From Motilibacter peucedani (GTDB lineage Bacteria > Actinomycetota > Actinomycetes > Motilibacterales > Motilibacteraceae): a stretch of 64,000 bases of DNA. The position numbers and the translations under genes are program-made. The notes under the pieces are model-generated. The model was not told where the DNA came from. It saw nothing but the letters and a program-made list of their open reading frames with translations, and searched no databases. The stretch is from assembly GCF_003634695.1 (NCBI RefSeq), contig NZ_RBWV01000013.1, positions 1-64,000 on the forward strand, read 5' to 3'. Shown here piece by piece: positions 1-8,539 of the stretch; position 1 is the stretch's first letter, and each line of letters begins with the position of its first letter.

Positions 1-96
1 TCAGCAGCTCCACTCCACGCCGGGAGGTCCTCCCACATCAAGATCAATCAGATCGTGTCGTCACACGACCTCGACCAACGTGCCTGATCAGTACAC

Positions 97-327
97 CTAG
101 CCGGCCGACGGAGGCTCCGGAGCCGCCGCGTCGAGGCGGCGGCGGGCGCCGTCGAGCCACTGCTGGCAGACCGCGGCGAGCTTCTCGCCGCGCTCCCAGA
201 GCGCCAGCGCCTCCTCGAGGGTGGTGCCGCCGGCCTCGAGGCGCCGGACGACGTCGAGCAGCTCGTCGCGGGCCTGCTCGTAGCCGGCGGGCTCGTCGGT
301 CGCTGCGCTCTCGGCGGGGTCTGCCAC
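97..327 (-). CDS. xseB: Exodeoxyribonuclease VII small subunit
   Basis: This 76-residue protein is the small subunit of exonuclease VII, which together with XseA degrades single-stranded DNA to oligonucleotides in the cytoplasm. The sequence has the family's helical core: [19 protein letters not shown], then [22 protein letters not shown], then a short basic and acidic tail. Its length is typical of the family. The start is GTG at 327, with a TATCCT box 7 nt upstream on the same strand, so the mRNA is probably leaderless. In most actinobacteria xseB directly follows or overlaps xseA. Here it is separated from xseA (2560-3810) by an exporter and two small genes and appears to have gained its own promoter. 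Confidence 0.93.
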   Translation of the reverse strand: MADPAESAATDEPAGYEQARDELLDVVRRLEAGGTTLEEALALWERGEKLAAVCQQWLDGARRRLDAAAPEPPSAG

Positions 328-334
328 AGCGCCG

Positions 335-340
335 AGGATA
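335..340 (-). promoter_or_regulatory. Leaderless -10 box of xseB
   Basis: TATCCT on the minus strand ends 7 nt before the GTG of xseB. This is the spacing expected when transcription starts at the start codon. It supports independent transcription of xseB away from xseA. Confidence 0.5.
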
Positions 341-349
341 GGCGGCCCG

Positions 350-706
350 TCAGTCGCGGCCCGGGGGCAGGGCGGCGACGTGGACGACGTGGTGGACGAC
401 GTGGTGCACCACGTGGACGTGCAGGCTCGCCGTCGGCGGGGGTGCAGAGCGAGCGACCAGCGTGCGCGTGACCGCCGACTTGGCCGCGCTCAGCGCGAGC
501 CCGGTGCCGACCGTGGCCGCCGCCGAGGCCGAGGCGACCGCGATGGGGTTCGAGGCGATGGCGCGGGCGCGGGTCCCGAGCCGGGCCGCGGCGCGCAGGA
601 CGATGCCCGGCTCCGGCGCGGCGCGCTCGAGCGGCACCGGGTGGGCCACCACTGCCGCCCGTCGCTCGGGCGTGGCGTCCGGTGTCTGCTCCTCGTGCTC
701 CGGCAT
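350..706 (-). CDS. Small conserved-type hypothetical protein, His/Val-rich tail
   Basis: I do not recognise this 118-residue protein. It begins [16 protein letters not shown] and has one moderately hydrophobic alanine-rich stretch around residues 55-80 ([23 protein letters not shown]), which could be a weak membrane helix. It ends in a His/Val-rich segment with the near-repeat [11 protein letters not shown]. The start at 706 is chosen because a GGAAGGAGC ribosome-binding site lies at good spacing; a longer frame to 790 has no such site. It lies between the small gene at 765-983 and xseB on the same strand. The histidine-rich tail could bind metal, but that is a guess. Confidence 0.5.
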   Translation of the reverse strand: MPEHEEQTPDATPERRAAVVAHPVPLERAAPEPGIVLRAAARLGTRARAIASNPIAVASASAAATVGTGLALSAAKSAVTRTLVARSAPPPTASLHVHVVHHVVHHVVHVAALPPGRD

Positions 707-764
707 CGGAGCTCCTTCCCTGCTCGGCTGCGTCGTCGCACGTCCATAGTGCGCCACGCGCGGC

Positions 765-983
765 TCAGAGGTAGAGGTCGACCCGCGCACGCGCCGCCGG
801 CAGGGCCGGGGCGGGGGCTTCGGCCGCGACGGCGGCGGGTGCCTCCGGCTGGGGGGCGGCGACGCGTGCGCCGCCCGACCCGCTGCCCGTGCCGTCCGTG
901 GTCGGCGCCTTCGGCGGCGGCGGCGCGGCGAACGACGCGTAGCCCCGGGACACTCCGGTCAGCGGCACGAGGCCTCCCCTCAC
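765..983 (-). CDS. Possible small Pro/Ala-rich protein
   Basis: This is a 72-codon frame starting at GTG 983 and ending VDLYL. The composition is low-complexity (Ala, Pro, Gly) with no recognisable domain, and no strong ribosome-binding site is visible. It fills the space between the MFS exporter gene and the gene ending at 350, all on the minus strand. It may be a real small gene or a chance frame in very GC-rich DNA. Confidence 0.3.
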   Translation of the reverse strand: MRGGLVPLTGVSRGYASFAAPPPPKAPTTDGTGSGSGGARVAAPQPEAPAAVAAEAPAPALPAARARVDLYL

Positions 984-1063
984 TCAGCGGACTCTGCTCT
1001 GCTCCTCGGCCGTTCGGGGTGCCGGGTGAAGCGTCGGAGGGGAGTCCGGGTGCGGGTCCGGGC

Positions 1064-2530
1064 TCAGGCCGCCTCGTGCCGGCCGTGGTGGGCGCCCTTG
1101 GCCACCAGGTCGACGATGCCGAGCACGAGCGCGAGCGCCACGAACGCGGTCGAGACGAGCAGCCCGTGCTCGAGCGCGCTGGCCCAGTCCTTGCCCTGGG
1201 TGGCCGCGAGCCGGCTGAAGAAGACCGAGCCGACGACCGCGATGCCCAGCGCCGTGCCGACCCGCTGCCCGGTCTGGAGCACGCCGGAGGCCGCGCCGCT
1301 GACCGCCGGCGGCACCTCCGACAGCGAGATGGAGGTGTTGGGCGCGATGACCAGCCCGCCGCCGATGCCCGCGACCAGGAACGGAAGCGCCAGCGCCCAG
1401 CCGATGCCCTTGCCGGTGACCTGCTCGATGACCAGGTCGGTGGCGGCCAGCCCGATGACGACCAGCACCAGGCCGGCGACCACGAGCTTGCGACCGACCG
1501 TCGCGACGTAGCGGCCGCCGATGCCGCTCGAGACGCCGGAGCCGACGGCGAACGGCAGCGAGGCGAGACCGGCCTCGAGGGCCGTGTAGCCGCGACCCTG
1601 CTGCAGGAACAGGGTGTAGACGAAGAAGATGCCGGTGAACCCGGCGAAGTAGACGGAGCCAATGGCGTTGCCCATGGCGTAGGAGCGCACGGTGAAGAGC
1701 GAGAGGTCGACGACCGGCATCCGCCCGCTGCGGGCGTAGCGGCGCTCCCACAGCACGAACCCGACGGCCACCAGCAGCCCTGCCGGGATGAGCAGCCACT
1801 TCAGGGCGCCCTTCCACTCGCGCTCCTCGACCAGCGGGAGCAGCACGAGGACCACCGAGAGCGCGAGCAGCGCCACGCCCACCGGGTCGAGCGACTCGTG
1901 CTTGCCCTCCTTCTGCCGACCGGGCAGCAAGCGGCGCGCGAAGGGCAGCACCAGCAGCCCGATGGGCAGGTTGATGAAGAAGATCCAGCGCCAGCCGTTG
2001 GTCTCGCCGAAGGCCTGGATGAGCAGGCCGCCGGCCAGCGGGCCGATCGCGGTGGAGAGCCCGATCACCGTGCCGAGCAGGCCGAACGCCTGGCCGCGCT
2101 CCTTGCCCCGGAACAGCTGCTGGATGACCCCGGCGTTCTGCGGGATGATGATGCCGGCGCCGGCGCCCTGCACGAGACGGGCGACCGCCAGCGAGGCGGA
2201 GTTCGGCGCGATGCCGCAGACCACGCTCGCGATGGTGAAGACCGTGACGCCGATCATGAAGACCGTGCGCCGGCCGATCGCGTCGCCGATGCGCCCTGCC
2301 GGCACGAGCAGCAGGCCGAAGGCCACCGCGTAGCCGGAGAGCACCCACTGGACGGCGCTCGGCCCTGCGTGCAGGCCCTTCTGGATCGAGGGCAGCGCGA
2401 CGTTGACGATGCTGACGTCCAGCAGGGTCATGAACGCGGCCACCAGGCAGACGGCGAGCGCGCGCCACCTCTTGGGGTCGAGCTGGTCCTCGCCCTGGTC
2501 GCTGCGGGGGGTCTGCTGCACGTCGGTCAC
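1064..2530 (-). CDS. MFS drug exporter, DHA2 (EmrB/QacA) family
   Basis: This 488-residue protein is a multidrug:proton antiporter of the 14-helix DHA2 family. Its first helix carries the family signature [19 protein letters not shown] (about residues 30-50). It is followed by the motif-A loop [16 protein letters not shown], the motif-C-like segment [14 protein letters not shown] and many further hydrophobic segments down to a short His-rich tail. The start is GTG 2530, read as [10 protein letters not shown], with GGAG sequences just upstream. It lies directly downstream of xseA (30 bp gap) and is likely co-transcribed with it. An exporter between xseA and xseB is unusual. The substrate cannot be deduced. 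Confidence 0.9.
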   Translation of the reverse strand: MTDVQQTPRSDQGEDQLDPKRWRALAVCLVAAFMTLLDVSIVNVALPSIQKGLHAGPSAVQWVLSGYAVAFGLLLVPAGRIGDAIGRRTVFMIGVTVFTIASVVCGIAPNSASLAVARLVQGAGAGIIIPQNAGVIQQLFRGKERGQAFGLLGTVIGLSTAIGPLAGGLLIQAFGETNGWRWIFFINLPIGLLVLPFARRLLPGRQKEGKHESLDPVGVALLALSVVLVLLPLVEEREWKGALKWLLIPAGLLVAVGFVLWERRYARSGRMPVVDLSLFTVRSYAMGNAIGSVYFAGFTGIFFVYTLFLQQGRGYTALEAGLASLPFAVGSGVSSGIGGRYVATVGRKLVVAGLVLVVIGLAATDLVIEQVTGKGIGWALALPFLVAGIGGGLVIAPNTSISLSEVPPAVSGAASGVLQTGQRVGTALGIAVVGSVFFSRLAATQGKDWASALEHGLLVSTAFVALALVLGIVDLVAKGAHHGRHEAA

Positions 2531-2559
2531 TGCTCCACGGTCTCCCACGGAGCGGCAGT

Positions 2560-3810
2560 TCACACCTCGGAAGCGGTTCCGCCCGTGCGCGGTGCTGTGA
2601 CGTCGGCGACCTCCGCGCCCAGCTCGCCCGCCGCGACGCGGATGCGGAGCGAGGTGCCGGGTACGGCGTCGGCCGGGTCGCGCACGACCGCGCCGTCGTC
2701 GCGGCGCTGCACCACGGCGTACCCGCGCTCCAGGGTGGCGAGCGGGCTCAGGGCCTGGGTGCGGGCGAGCGCGTGGGCGATCTCGTCCTGCGCGCGGTCG
2801 AGCCGGTGGAGCAGCGAGCGCTTCGTCCGGGTGCGCAGGTCGGCCAGCGCCTGCTCGTGGCCCTCGACCAGGCGGTGCGGGTCGGCCAGGAGCGGGCGGG
2901 AGCGCAGCGCGTCGAGCTGGGCCTGCTCGCGCGCGACCCGCCCGGCGACCGCCGCCGACGCCCGCTGCCGCAGCGCGGCCAGGCGGGCGACCTCCTCGGC
3001 GAGGTCGGGGACGACGAGCTTCGCGGCGTCGGTGGGGGTCGAGGCGCGTACGTCTGCGGCGAGGTCCACGAGCGGGCTGTCGACCTCGTGGCCGATGGCG
3101 CTCACGACCGGGGTGAGGCACTCGGCGACTGCGCGGACCAGCGCCTCGTTGCTGAAGGCGAGTAGGTCCTCGACCGCCCCGCCGCCGCGGGCGAGCACGA
3201 TGACGTCGACGCTGCGGTCGCGGTCGAGCGCCCGCAGGGCCTCGACGACCTCGGGAACCGCGCTGGGGCCCTGCACCGCGACCTCGCGGACCTCGAACTG
3301 CACGGCCGGCCAGCGGCGGCGGGCGTTCTCGACGACGTCGCGCTCGGCGGCGCTCGCGCGGCCGCAGACCAGGCCGACCGAGTGGGGGAGGAACGGCAGC
3401 GGCTTCTTGCGGCGCGGGTCGAAGAGCCCCTCGGCGGCCAGCACGCGCTTGAGCTCCTCGAGCCGGGCGAGCAGCGCGCCGATCCCGACCGGGCGCAGGT
3501 CGTCGGCGGCCAGGCTCAGGCTGCCGCGCGCGGGCCAGAAGCTGGGGCGGGCGTGGACCACCACCTGGGCGCCCTCGCGCAGCGGCGGGCTGACCGAGTC
3601 GAGCAGGTCGACCGGGCACGTGACCTGCAGCGACATGTCGGCGGCGGTGTCGCGCAAGGTGAGGAAGGCGGTGCGGGTGCCGGGCCGGCGCACGCACTGG
3701 GTGAGCTGGCCCTCGACCCACACCCAGCCCATGCGCCCGATCCACTGGCTCAGCCCCTGGCTGACGCGGCGGACCGGCCACGGGGCCTCGGCGCTGGAGT
3801 CGGGCGGCAC
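2560..3810 (-). CDS. xseA: Exodeoxyribonuclease VII large subunit
   Basis: This is the catalytic large subunit of exonuclease VII (416 residues). An N-terminal OB-fold ([27 protein letters not shown]) is followed by the nuclease domain with [40 protein letters not shown] and [32 protein letters not shown] long coiled-coil helical tail and the C-terminal [14 protein letters not shown] segment complete it, so it looks full length. The GTG at 3810 ([10 protein letters not shown]) places the start just before the OB-fold. An upstream in-frame ATG at 3855 is possible but would add residues not usual for the family. It is divergent from ispH. Confidence 0.95.
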   Translation of the reverse strand: MPPDSSAEAPWPVRRVSQGLSQWIGRMGWVWVEGQLTQCVRRPGTRTAFLTLRDTAADMSLQVTCPVDLLDSVSPPLREGAQVVVHARPSFWPARGSLSLAADDLRPVGIGALLARLEELKRVLAAEGLFDPRRKKPLPFLPHSVGLVCGRASAAERDVVENARRRWPAVQFEVREVAVQGPSAVPEVVEALRALDRDRSVDVIVLARGGGAVEDLLAFSNEALVRAVAECLTPVVSAIGHEVDSPLVDLAADVRASTPTDAAKLVVPDLAEEVARLAALRQRASAAVAGRVAREQAQLDALRSRPLLADPHRLVEGHEQALADLRTRTKRSLLHRLDRAQDEIAHALARTQALSPLATLERGYAVVQRRDDGAVVRDPADAVPGTSLRIRVAAGELGAEVADVTAPRTGGTASEV

Positions 3811-3862
3811 GCCCAGCAGGCTATGCGGAGGCGCCCGCAGGGTGGTGCAGGCCATGGTCGCG

Positions 3863-3882
3863 GGAGGCGCGGGGGCGCCTCC
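3863..3882. repeat. 8-bp perfect inverted repeat between xseA and ispH
   Basis: GGAGGCGC and GCGCCTCC flank a GGGG spacer. The repeat ends 7 bp before the -10 box of ispH, where the -35/spacer region would lie. It could be an operator acting on ispH or simply GC-rich dyad symmetry. Confidence 0.4.
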
Positions 3883-3889
3883 GCGCACC

Positions 3890-3895
3890 TACCAT
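3890..3895 (+). promoter_or_regulatory. Leaderless -10 box of ispH
   Basis: TACCAT lies 6 nt before the ATG at 3902. The GGAG between them is too close to the ATG to work well as a ribosome-binding site, so a leaderless transcript is the simpler reading. Confidence 0.5.
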
Positions 3896-3901
3896 GGAGC
3901 C

Positions 3902-4903
3902 ATGACTGCAGCCGCCACGGAGCCGACCGCCGCGCCGCCGCTGACCAAGCGGGTCCTGCTGGCGGCGCCGCGCGGCTACTGCGCCGGCGTCGACCGCGCG
4001 GTGGTCACCGTCGAGAAGGCGCTCGAGCTCTACGGCGCGCCGGTCTACGTGCGCAAGCAGATCGTGCACAACACCTATGTCGTGCAGTCCCTCGAGGCCA
4101 AGGGCGCCGTCTTCGTCGAGGAGACCGAGGAGGTGCCCGAGGGCGCCACGGTGGTCTTCTCTGCCCACGGCGTCGCGCCTACGGTGCACGAGGAGGCGCG
4201 GGCCCGCGGGCTGCGCGCCATCGACGCGACCTGCCCGCTGGTCACCAAGGTGCACCTCGAGGCGCGCCGGTTCGCCGCCGACGACTACGACATCCTGCTC
4301 ATCGGCCACGAGGGCCACGAGGAGGTCGTCGGCACCACCGGCGAGGCGCCGGCCCACATCACCCTCGTCGACGGTCCTGACGCGGTCGACGACCTCGTGG
4401 TCCGCGACCCCTCGCGCGTCGCCTGGCTCTCGCAGACGACGCTCTCGGTCGACGAGACGCTCGAGACGGTCCGCCGGCTGCGCACCAAGCTGCCCCTGCT
4501 CATGGACCCGCCCAGCGACGACATCTGCTACGCCACCCAGAACCGCCAGGTCGCGGTCAAGGAGATCGCGGCGCAGTGCGAGCTCGTGGTCGTGGTCGGC
4601 TCGCGCAACAGCTCGAACTCCGTACGCCTGGTGGAGGTCGCGCTCGAGTCGGGCGCCCGCGCCTCCCACCTGGTCGACGGCGCGGGCGAGCTCGACGAGG
4701 CGTGGCTCGCCGGCGTCAGCACGGTCGGCGTGACCAGCGGCGCCTCGGTGCCCGAGGTGCTGGTCCGCGACGTCGTCGCCTGGCTCGCCGAGCGCGGCTA
4801 CGCCGACGTCGAGGAGGTCGTCTCGGCCGAGGAGACCCTGCTGTTCGCGCTGCCCGTCGAGCTGCGCAAGGACCTCAAGGCCGCCCAGCAGGCTCAGGGC
4901 TGA
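3902..4903 (+). CDS. ispH: 4-hydroxy-3-methylbut-2-enyl diphosphate reductase
   Basis: IspH (LytB) is the last enzyme of the MEP isoprenoid pathway. It reduces HMBPP to IPP and DMAPP using a [4Fe-4S] cluster. The 333-residue protein has the three expected cluster cysteines: [13 protein letters not shown] (about residue 28), [13 protein letters not shown] (about 117) and the cysteine of [11 protein letters not shown] (about 210). It also has [30 protein letters not shown] and [14 protein letters not shown], which bind substrate. Length and order match the family. It is transcribed divergently from xseA, and its last 29 bp overlap the end of the convergent DUF6542 gene. Confidence 0.97.
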   Translation: MTAAATEPTAAPPLTKRVLLAAPRGYCAGVDRAVVTVEKALELYGAPVYVRKQIVHNTYVVQSLEAKGAVFVEETEEVPEGATVVFSAHGVAPTVHEEARARGLRAIDATCPLVTKVHLEARRFAADDYDILLIGHEGHEEVVGTTGEAPAHITLVDGPDAVDDLVVRDPSRVAWLSQTTLSVDETLETVRRLRTKLPLLMDPPSDDICYATQNRQVAVKEIAAQCELVVVVGSRNSSNSVRLVEVALESGARASHLVDGAGELDEAWLAGVSTVGVTSGASVPEVLVRDVVAWLAERGYADVEEVVSAEETLLFALPVELRKDLKAAQQAQG

Positions 4904-5498
4904 GCACCGGAGGCTCCTGCTCGCTGAGGGTCGGCCGGTGCTCGGTCGGCCGGTGCTCGGTCGGCCGGTGCTCGGTCGGCCGGTGCTTGGTGAGGTCGAC
5001 GGCGGGCACGGGGCGGGCCACTCGGCTGGTCGGCTCGCTCGCGCGCTGGGCCGGCGGGCGGAGCGCGCGCCCTGCCGCCGGGCGCGGCGGAGTGCGGTGC
5101 GCCCGGGCGACCGCGACGCGGAAGCCCGCCAGGGCTGCGGCGACAGCGAGGCCGAGCAGCAGCACCGGAGCGCCCGAGGCGAGCGCGCCGCCGAGGCCCA
5201 TGACCTCGTTGACCAGGAAGCTGCGTGCACCCTCGCCGCGGGTGATGAGCTGCAGCGCCACGAACGCGACAGTGACGAACACCAGCGGCGGGACGATGAG
5301 CGCCGCGGCGAGGTCGCGCCGCACGAGACGGGCACCGAGCAGGGCGCAGCCGGCGACGTAGGCGACGGAGAAGCACGTGCCCAGGTGGCCCCTCACCCCG
5401 ATGTCGGCCAGGGCTCCGGCGAAGCAGAGCACGGACAGCACCAGGGTGGCACCGGTGGCGGGCAGGCCCGTACCGGGTCGGTTGGGGAACACAGGCAC
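4875..5498 (-). CDS. DUF6542-type membrane protein with C-terminal pentapeptide repeats
   Basis: This 207-residue protein has four predicted membrane segments (about residues 12-33, 40-58, 62-85 and 105-128) and a basic, proline-rich cytoplasmic-type tail. The gene position next to ispH and the layout fit the actinobacterial DUF6542 family, whose function is unknown. The tail contains four copies of a [10 protein letters not shown] unit encoded by a 15-bp tandem repeat. The start GTG at 5498 has TACGGT 6 nt upstream, so the transcript is probably leaderless. Its stop lies inside the 3' end of ispH (29 bp convergent overlap), so the two mRNAs are antisense at their ends. Confidence 0.75.
   Translation of the reverse strand: MPVFPNRPGTGLPATGATLVLSVLCFAGALADIGVRGHLGTCFSVAYVAGCALLGARLVRRDLAAALIVPPLVFVTVAFVALQLITRGEGARSFLVNEVMGLGGALASGAPVLLLGLAVAAALAGFRVAVARAHRTPPRPAAGRALRPPAQRASEPTSRVARPVPAVDLTKHRPTEHRPTEHRPTEHRPTLSEQEPPVLSPEPAGRP
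4931..4990. repeat. 15-bp tandem repeat, four copies
   Basis: TCGGCCGGTGCTCGG is repeated four times head to tail. The first three copies are identical and the last has a single C-to-T change. The unit is a multiple of three and encodes EHRPT (KHRPT in the variant copy) on the minus strand, so copy-number change would keep the frame. Confidence 0.95.
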
Positions 5499-5504
5499 CC
5501 CGCG

Positions 5505-5510
5505 ACCGTA
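5505..5510 (-). promoter_or_regulatory. Leaderless -10 box of the DUF6542 gene
   Basis: TACGGT on the minus strand lies 6 nt before the GTG at 5498. It is the same box and spacing as for other genes in the window. Confidence 0.5.
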
Positions 5511-5568
5511 GAGGTTGACCGGGTCCGTCGCGGTGCTGCCACGCCGCGGGTGCCCGCTCCCGCCGAGG

Positions 5569-6762
5569 TTAGGCGGCCCCCTCGTCGAGCTCGCGCGCGG
5601 GACGATCGGTCGGCAGGTCGACCGTGACGGGCCGCGGGGCGACGTCGAGGGCGGCCGGCTCCGCGGCCGCTCCCGAGCCCGCGAGCCCGAGCTCGGACAG
5701 CCGGCGCGTCGCAGGCGCCACCGACCGCTCGAACGAGCCGACGGTGGAGTTGAAGTCGGTCACCGAGCGGGTCAGCGAGCGGCCCAGCTTGTCGAGGTGC
5801 GAGCCGAGCCGCCCGAGCCGCCGGTGCAGCTCGCGCCCGGCGGCCACGACCTCACGGGCGCCCTCGGCCAGCGACTCCTGCTGCCAGCCGTAGGCGATCG
5901 TGCGCAGCAGCGTCAGCAGCGTGGTCGGCGTGGCGAGCAGGACGCCCTTGCCCATCGCGTCGTCGAGCAGCACCGGGTCGACCTCGAGCGCCGGGGCGAG
6001 GAAGGCCTCGCCGGGAACGAACAGCACGACGAGCTCGGGGCCGGGCTGGAGCGCCGACCAGTACTCACGTCGGGCGAGGGTGTCGACGTGGGCGCGCAGG
6101 GCTCGCGCGTGCGAGCGCACGCGCTCCTCGCGCCCGGCGGGGTCGGTCCGCTCGACGGCCTCGAGGTACGCGGTGAGCGGCACCTTCGCGTCGACGGCCA
6201 CCGAGCGCCCGCCGGCCAGCCGCACGACCAGGTCGGGACGCAGGGAGCCGTCGCGGGTGGCGAGGACCACCTGCTCGTCGAAGTCGCAGTGCGCCAGCAT
6301 GCCGGCGACCTCCACCACGCGGCGCAGCTGCATCTCGCCCCAGCGGCCGCGGGCGTTGGGCGAGCGCAGGGCGCCCGTGAGCGCAGCCGTCTCGGTGCGC
6401 AGCTGCTCCGACGCGGCCTGGACACCGCGTACCTGCTCCAGCAGGCCCGCGTGCGCCGCGGCGCGCGAGGTCTCGAGCGCCCGCAGGTGCGCCTCCATGC
6501 GGCCGAGCGCCTCGTGGACGGGCAGCACGAGGTCGCCGACGGCCCGCTGGCGCCGGTCGAGCTCGCCCGACGCCTCGGCGCCCGCGGCCCGGAAGCGCGC
6601 GTCGGCCAGCTCGACCAGGTGCCGGTCGCGCGCCTCCAGCGCCTGGGCCGTCAGCCCGCGCGTCGAGCTGACCCAGACGCCGAGCCCGACCCCCGCGCCC
6701 AGCCCCAGCAGCACGCCCAGCACGAGCAGCAGCACTCCTCCGACATCCATGCCCCGCAGCAT
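5569..6762 (-). CDS. rmuC: DNA recombination protein RmuC
   Basis: This is a 397-residue RmuC-family protein, a membrane-anchored nuclease-fold protein that limits inversions at short inverted repeats. One N-terminal membrane helix (about residues 7-30) is followed by an alpha-helical coiled-coil region (about 36-130). The conserved RmuC core includes NARGRWGEMQLRRVVEVAGM, the DFDEQV and RPDLVVRLAGGRSVAVDAKVPL segments with the restriction-fold D...D-x-K pattern, and LLATPTTLLTLLRTIAYGWQQE. The start could be ATG 6762 or the second methionine at 6750. It is followed 70 bp downstream by the DUF6542 gene. Note that inverted repeats occur just upstream of it. Confidence 0.93.
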   Translation of the reverse strand: MLRGMDVGGVLLLVLGVLLGLGAGVGLGVWVSSTRGLTAQALEARDRHLVELADARFRAAGAEASGELDRRQRAVGDLVLPVHEALGRMEAHLRALETSRAAAHAGLLEQVRGVQAASEQLRTETAALTGALRSPNARGRWGEMQLRRVVEVAGMLAHCDFDEQVVLATRDGSLRPDLVVRLAGGRSVAVDAKVPLTAYLEAVERTDPAGREERVRSHARALRAHVDTLARREYWSALQPGPELVVLFVPGEAFLAPALEVDPVLLDDAMGKGVLLATPTTLLTLLRTIAYGWQQESLAEGAREVVAAGRELHRRLGRLGSHLDKLGRSLTRSVTDFNSTVGSFERSVAPATRRLSELGLAGSGAAAEPAALDVAPRPVTVDLPTDRPARELDEGAA

Positions 6763-6804
6763 GCCGCCCCCCCACTGACACAGTCGCGCTGCGCAGTGCC
6801 CGAC

Positions 6805-6890
6805 GTTGATCGCGCTAGCCGATCAACCTCGTGCGAGACCCATGCAATTGACTCGGCCCGGCACGAGGTTGATCGGCCTGGGCGATCAAC
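6805..6890. repeat. REP-like palindrome cluster (two 23-bp dyads plus a 15-bp long-range arm pair)
   Basis: Two units of the form GTTGATCG-7 nt-CGATCAAC occur at 6805-6827 and 6868-6890, each a perfect 8-bp inverted repeat. In addition CGATCAACCTCGTGC (6820-6834) and its exact reverse complement (6861-6875) form a 15-bp arm pair around a 26-nt loop, so two alternative folds are possible. The cluster sits in the rmuC-ychF intergenic region and resembles REP/BIME-type dispersed elements. The spacers (CGCTAGC and GCCTGGG) differ, which argues against recent duplication. Confidence 0.85.
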
Positions 6891-6921
6891 ATCGGCGGAG
6901 GGTGGGTGCGGCCCCCGCCCG

Positions 6922-6927
6922 TAGACT
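6922..6927 (+). promoter_or_regulatory. Leaderless -10 box of ychF
   Basis: TAGACT lies 6 nt before the GTG start of ychF, and there is no ribosome-binding site. The transcript therefore most likely begins at the start codon. Confidence 0.6.
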
Positions 6928-6933
6928 GCGCGC

Positions 6934-7996
<1,063 letters not shown>

Positions 7997-8007
<11 letters not shown>

Positions 8008-8416
8008 CCTCCTCCGGCAGCCCGCGCACGACCAGGTCGTCGAGGCGCCGGCCGACCAGCGTGCCGACGGGGAAGGCGCGCCCGACCTCGAGCAGCTGGC
8101 CCACCACCGCGCAGACCATCTGCTCGCACTCGTCGTCGGGCAGCCACCTGAGCCAGCCGTGCGCCTCGAGGGCGGCGCGGACGGCGATCACGAGGTCCTC
8201 GTCGGAGATGTCGAGCTCGCGGATCTCGGCGGTCGTGGTCGCCCGGTGCGAGGCGAAGCCGGAGAACGCGCGCCCGCAGCCGCAGCCCCCGCTGTCGGGG
8301 TTGCGGGTGTCGGTCGCGCACACCAGGCCGAGCATCACCAGCTCGCCGTCGACCGTGTGGCTGAAGTCCCCGGGCCGCTCGCCCTGCCCGCGCGTGGTCG
8401 CCACTGCCAGCCTCAT
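7997..8416 (-). CDS. Conserved actinobacterial protein (DUF7715-like)
   Basis: This 139-residue protein starts MRLAVATTRGQGERPGDFSHTVDGELVMLG and then has a cysteine cluster GGCGCGRAFSGF, ASHRATTTAEI and a helical C-terminal half. The beginning and the D...CGCGR cluster resemble a family of short actinobacterial proteins that I associate with DUF7715; the name is from memory. No function is known. The Cys-Gly-Cys pair could bind metal or be redox-active. The start at 8416 has a purine-rich AGAAGGGGACGG ribosome-binding site. It is convergent with and overlaps ychF by 11 bp. Confidence 0.75.
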
Positions 8417-8539
8417 CCGCCGTCCCCTTCTCCGAGCTCAGTCCCGACAGGACGGGAACCTAGGAGAGGGGTCTGACAACGACGGCGGCGCGAGCCGGGG
8501 GCGACCCCGACCCGCGCCGCAGACGTCCGGCAGCAGGGA

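Noticed and set aside
1-96. Gene or regulatory element before xseB
   Set aside because: The first 96 bp hold a short TCGTGT/ACACGA dyad and GATCA-like fragments, but no frame or structure strong enough to call.
1064-3781. A single 905-codon minus-strand frame joining the MFS gene to sequence upstream
   Set aside because: The upstream part overlaps xseA in another frame and encodes Arg/Pro-rich non-protein; the MFS protein begins at GTG 2530.
380-4903. A very long plus-strand open frame running from about 380 into ispH
   Set aside because: Only its last 333 codons (ispH) are real. The rest is an antisense shadow of the xseA and MFS genes, caused by lack of stops in GC-rich DNA.
4931-4990. 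CRISPR-like array
   Set aside because: The repeats are directly adjacent with no spacers and lie in a coding frame. The same holds for 23972-24046.
8417-8539. Terminator between the DUF7715-like and CpdB-like genes
   Set aside because: Only a 5-bp TCCCG/CGGGA stem with a 6-nt loop is present, too weak to call.
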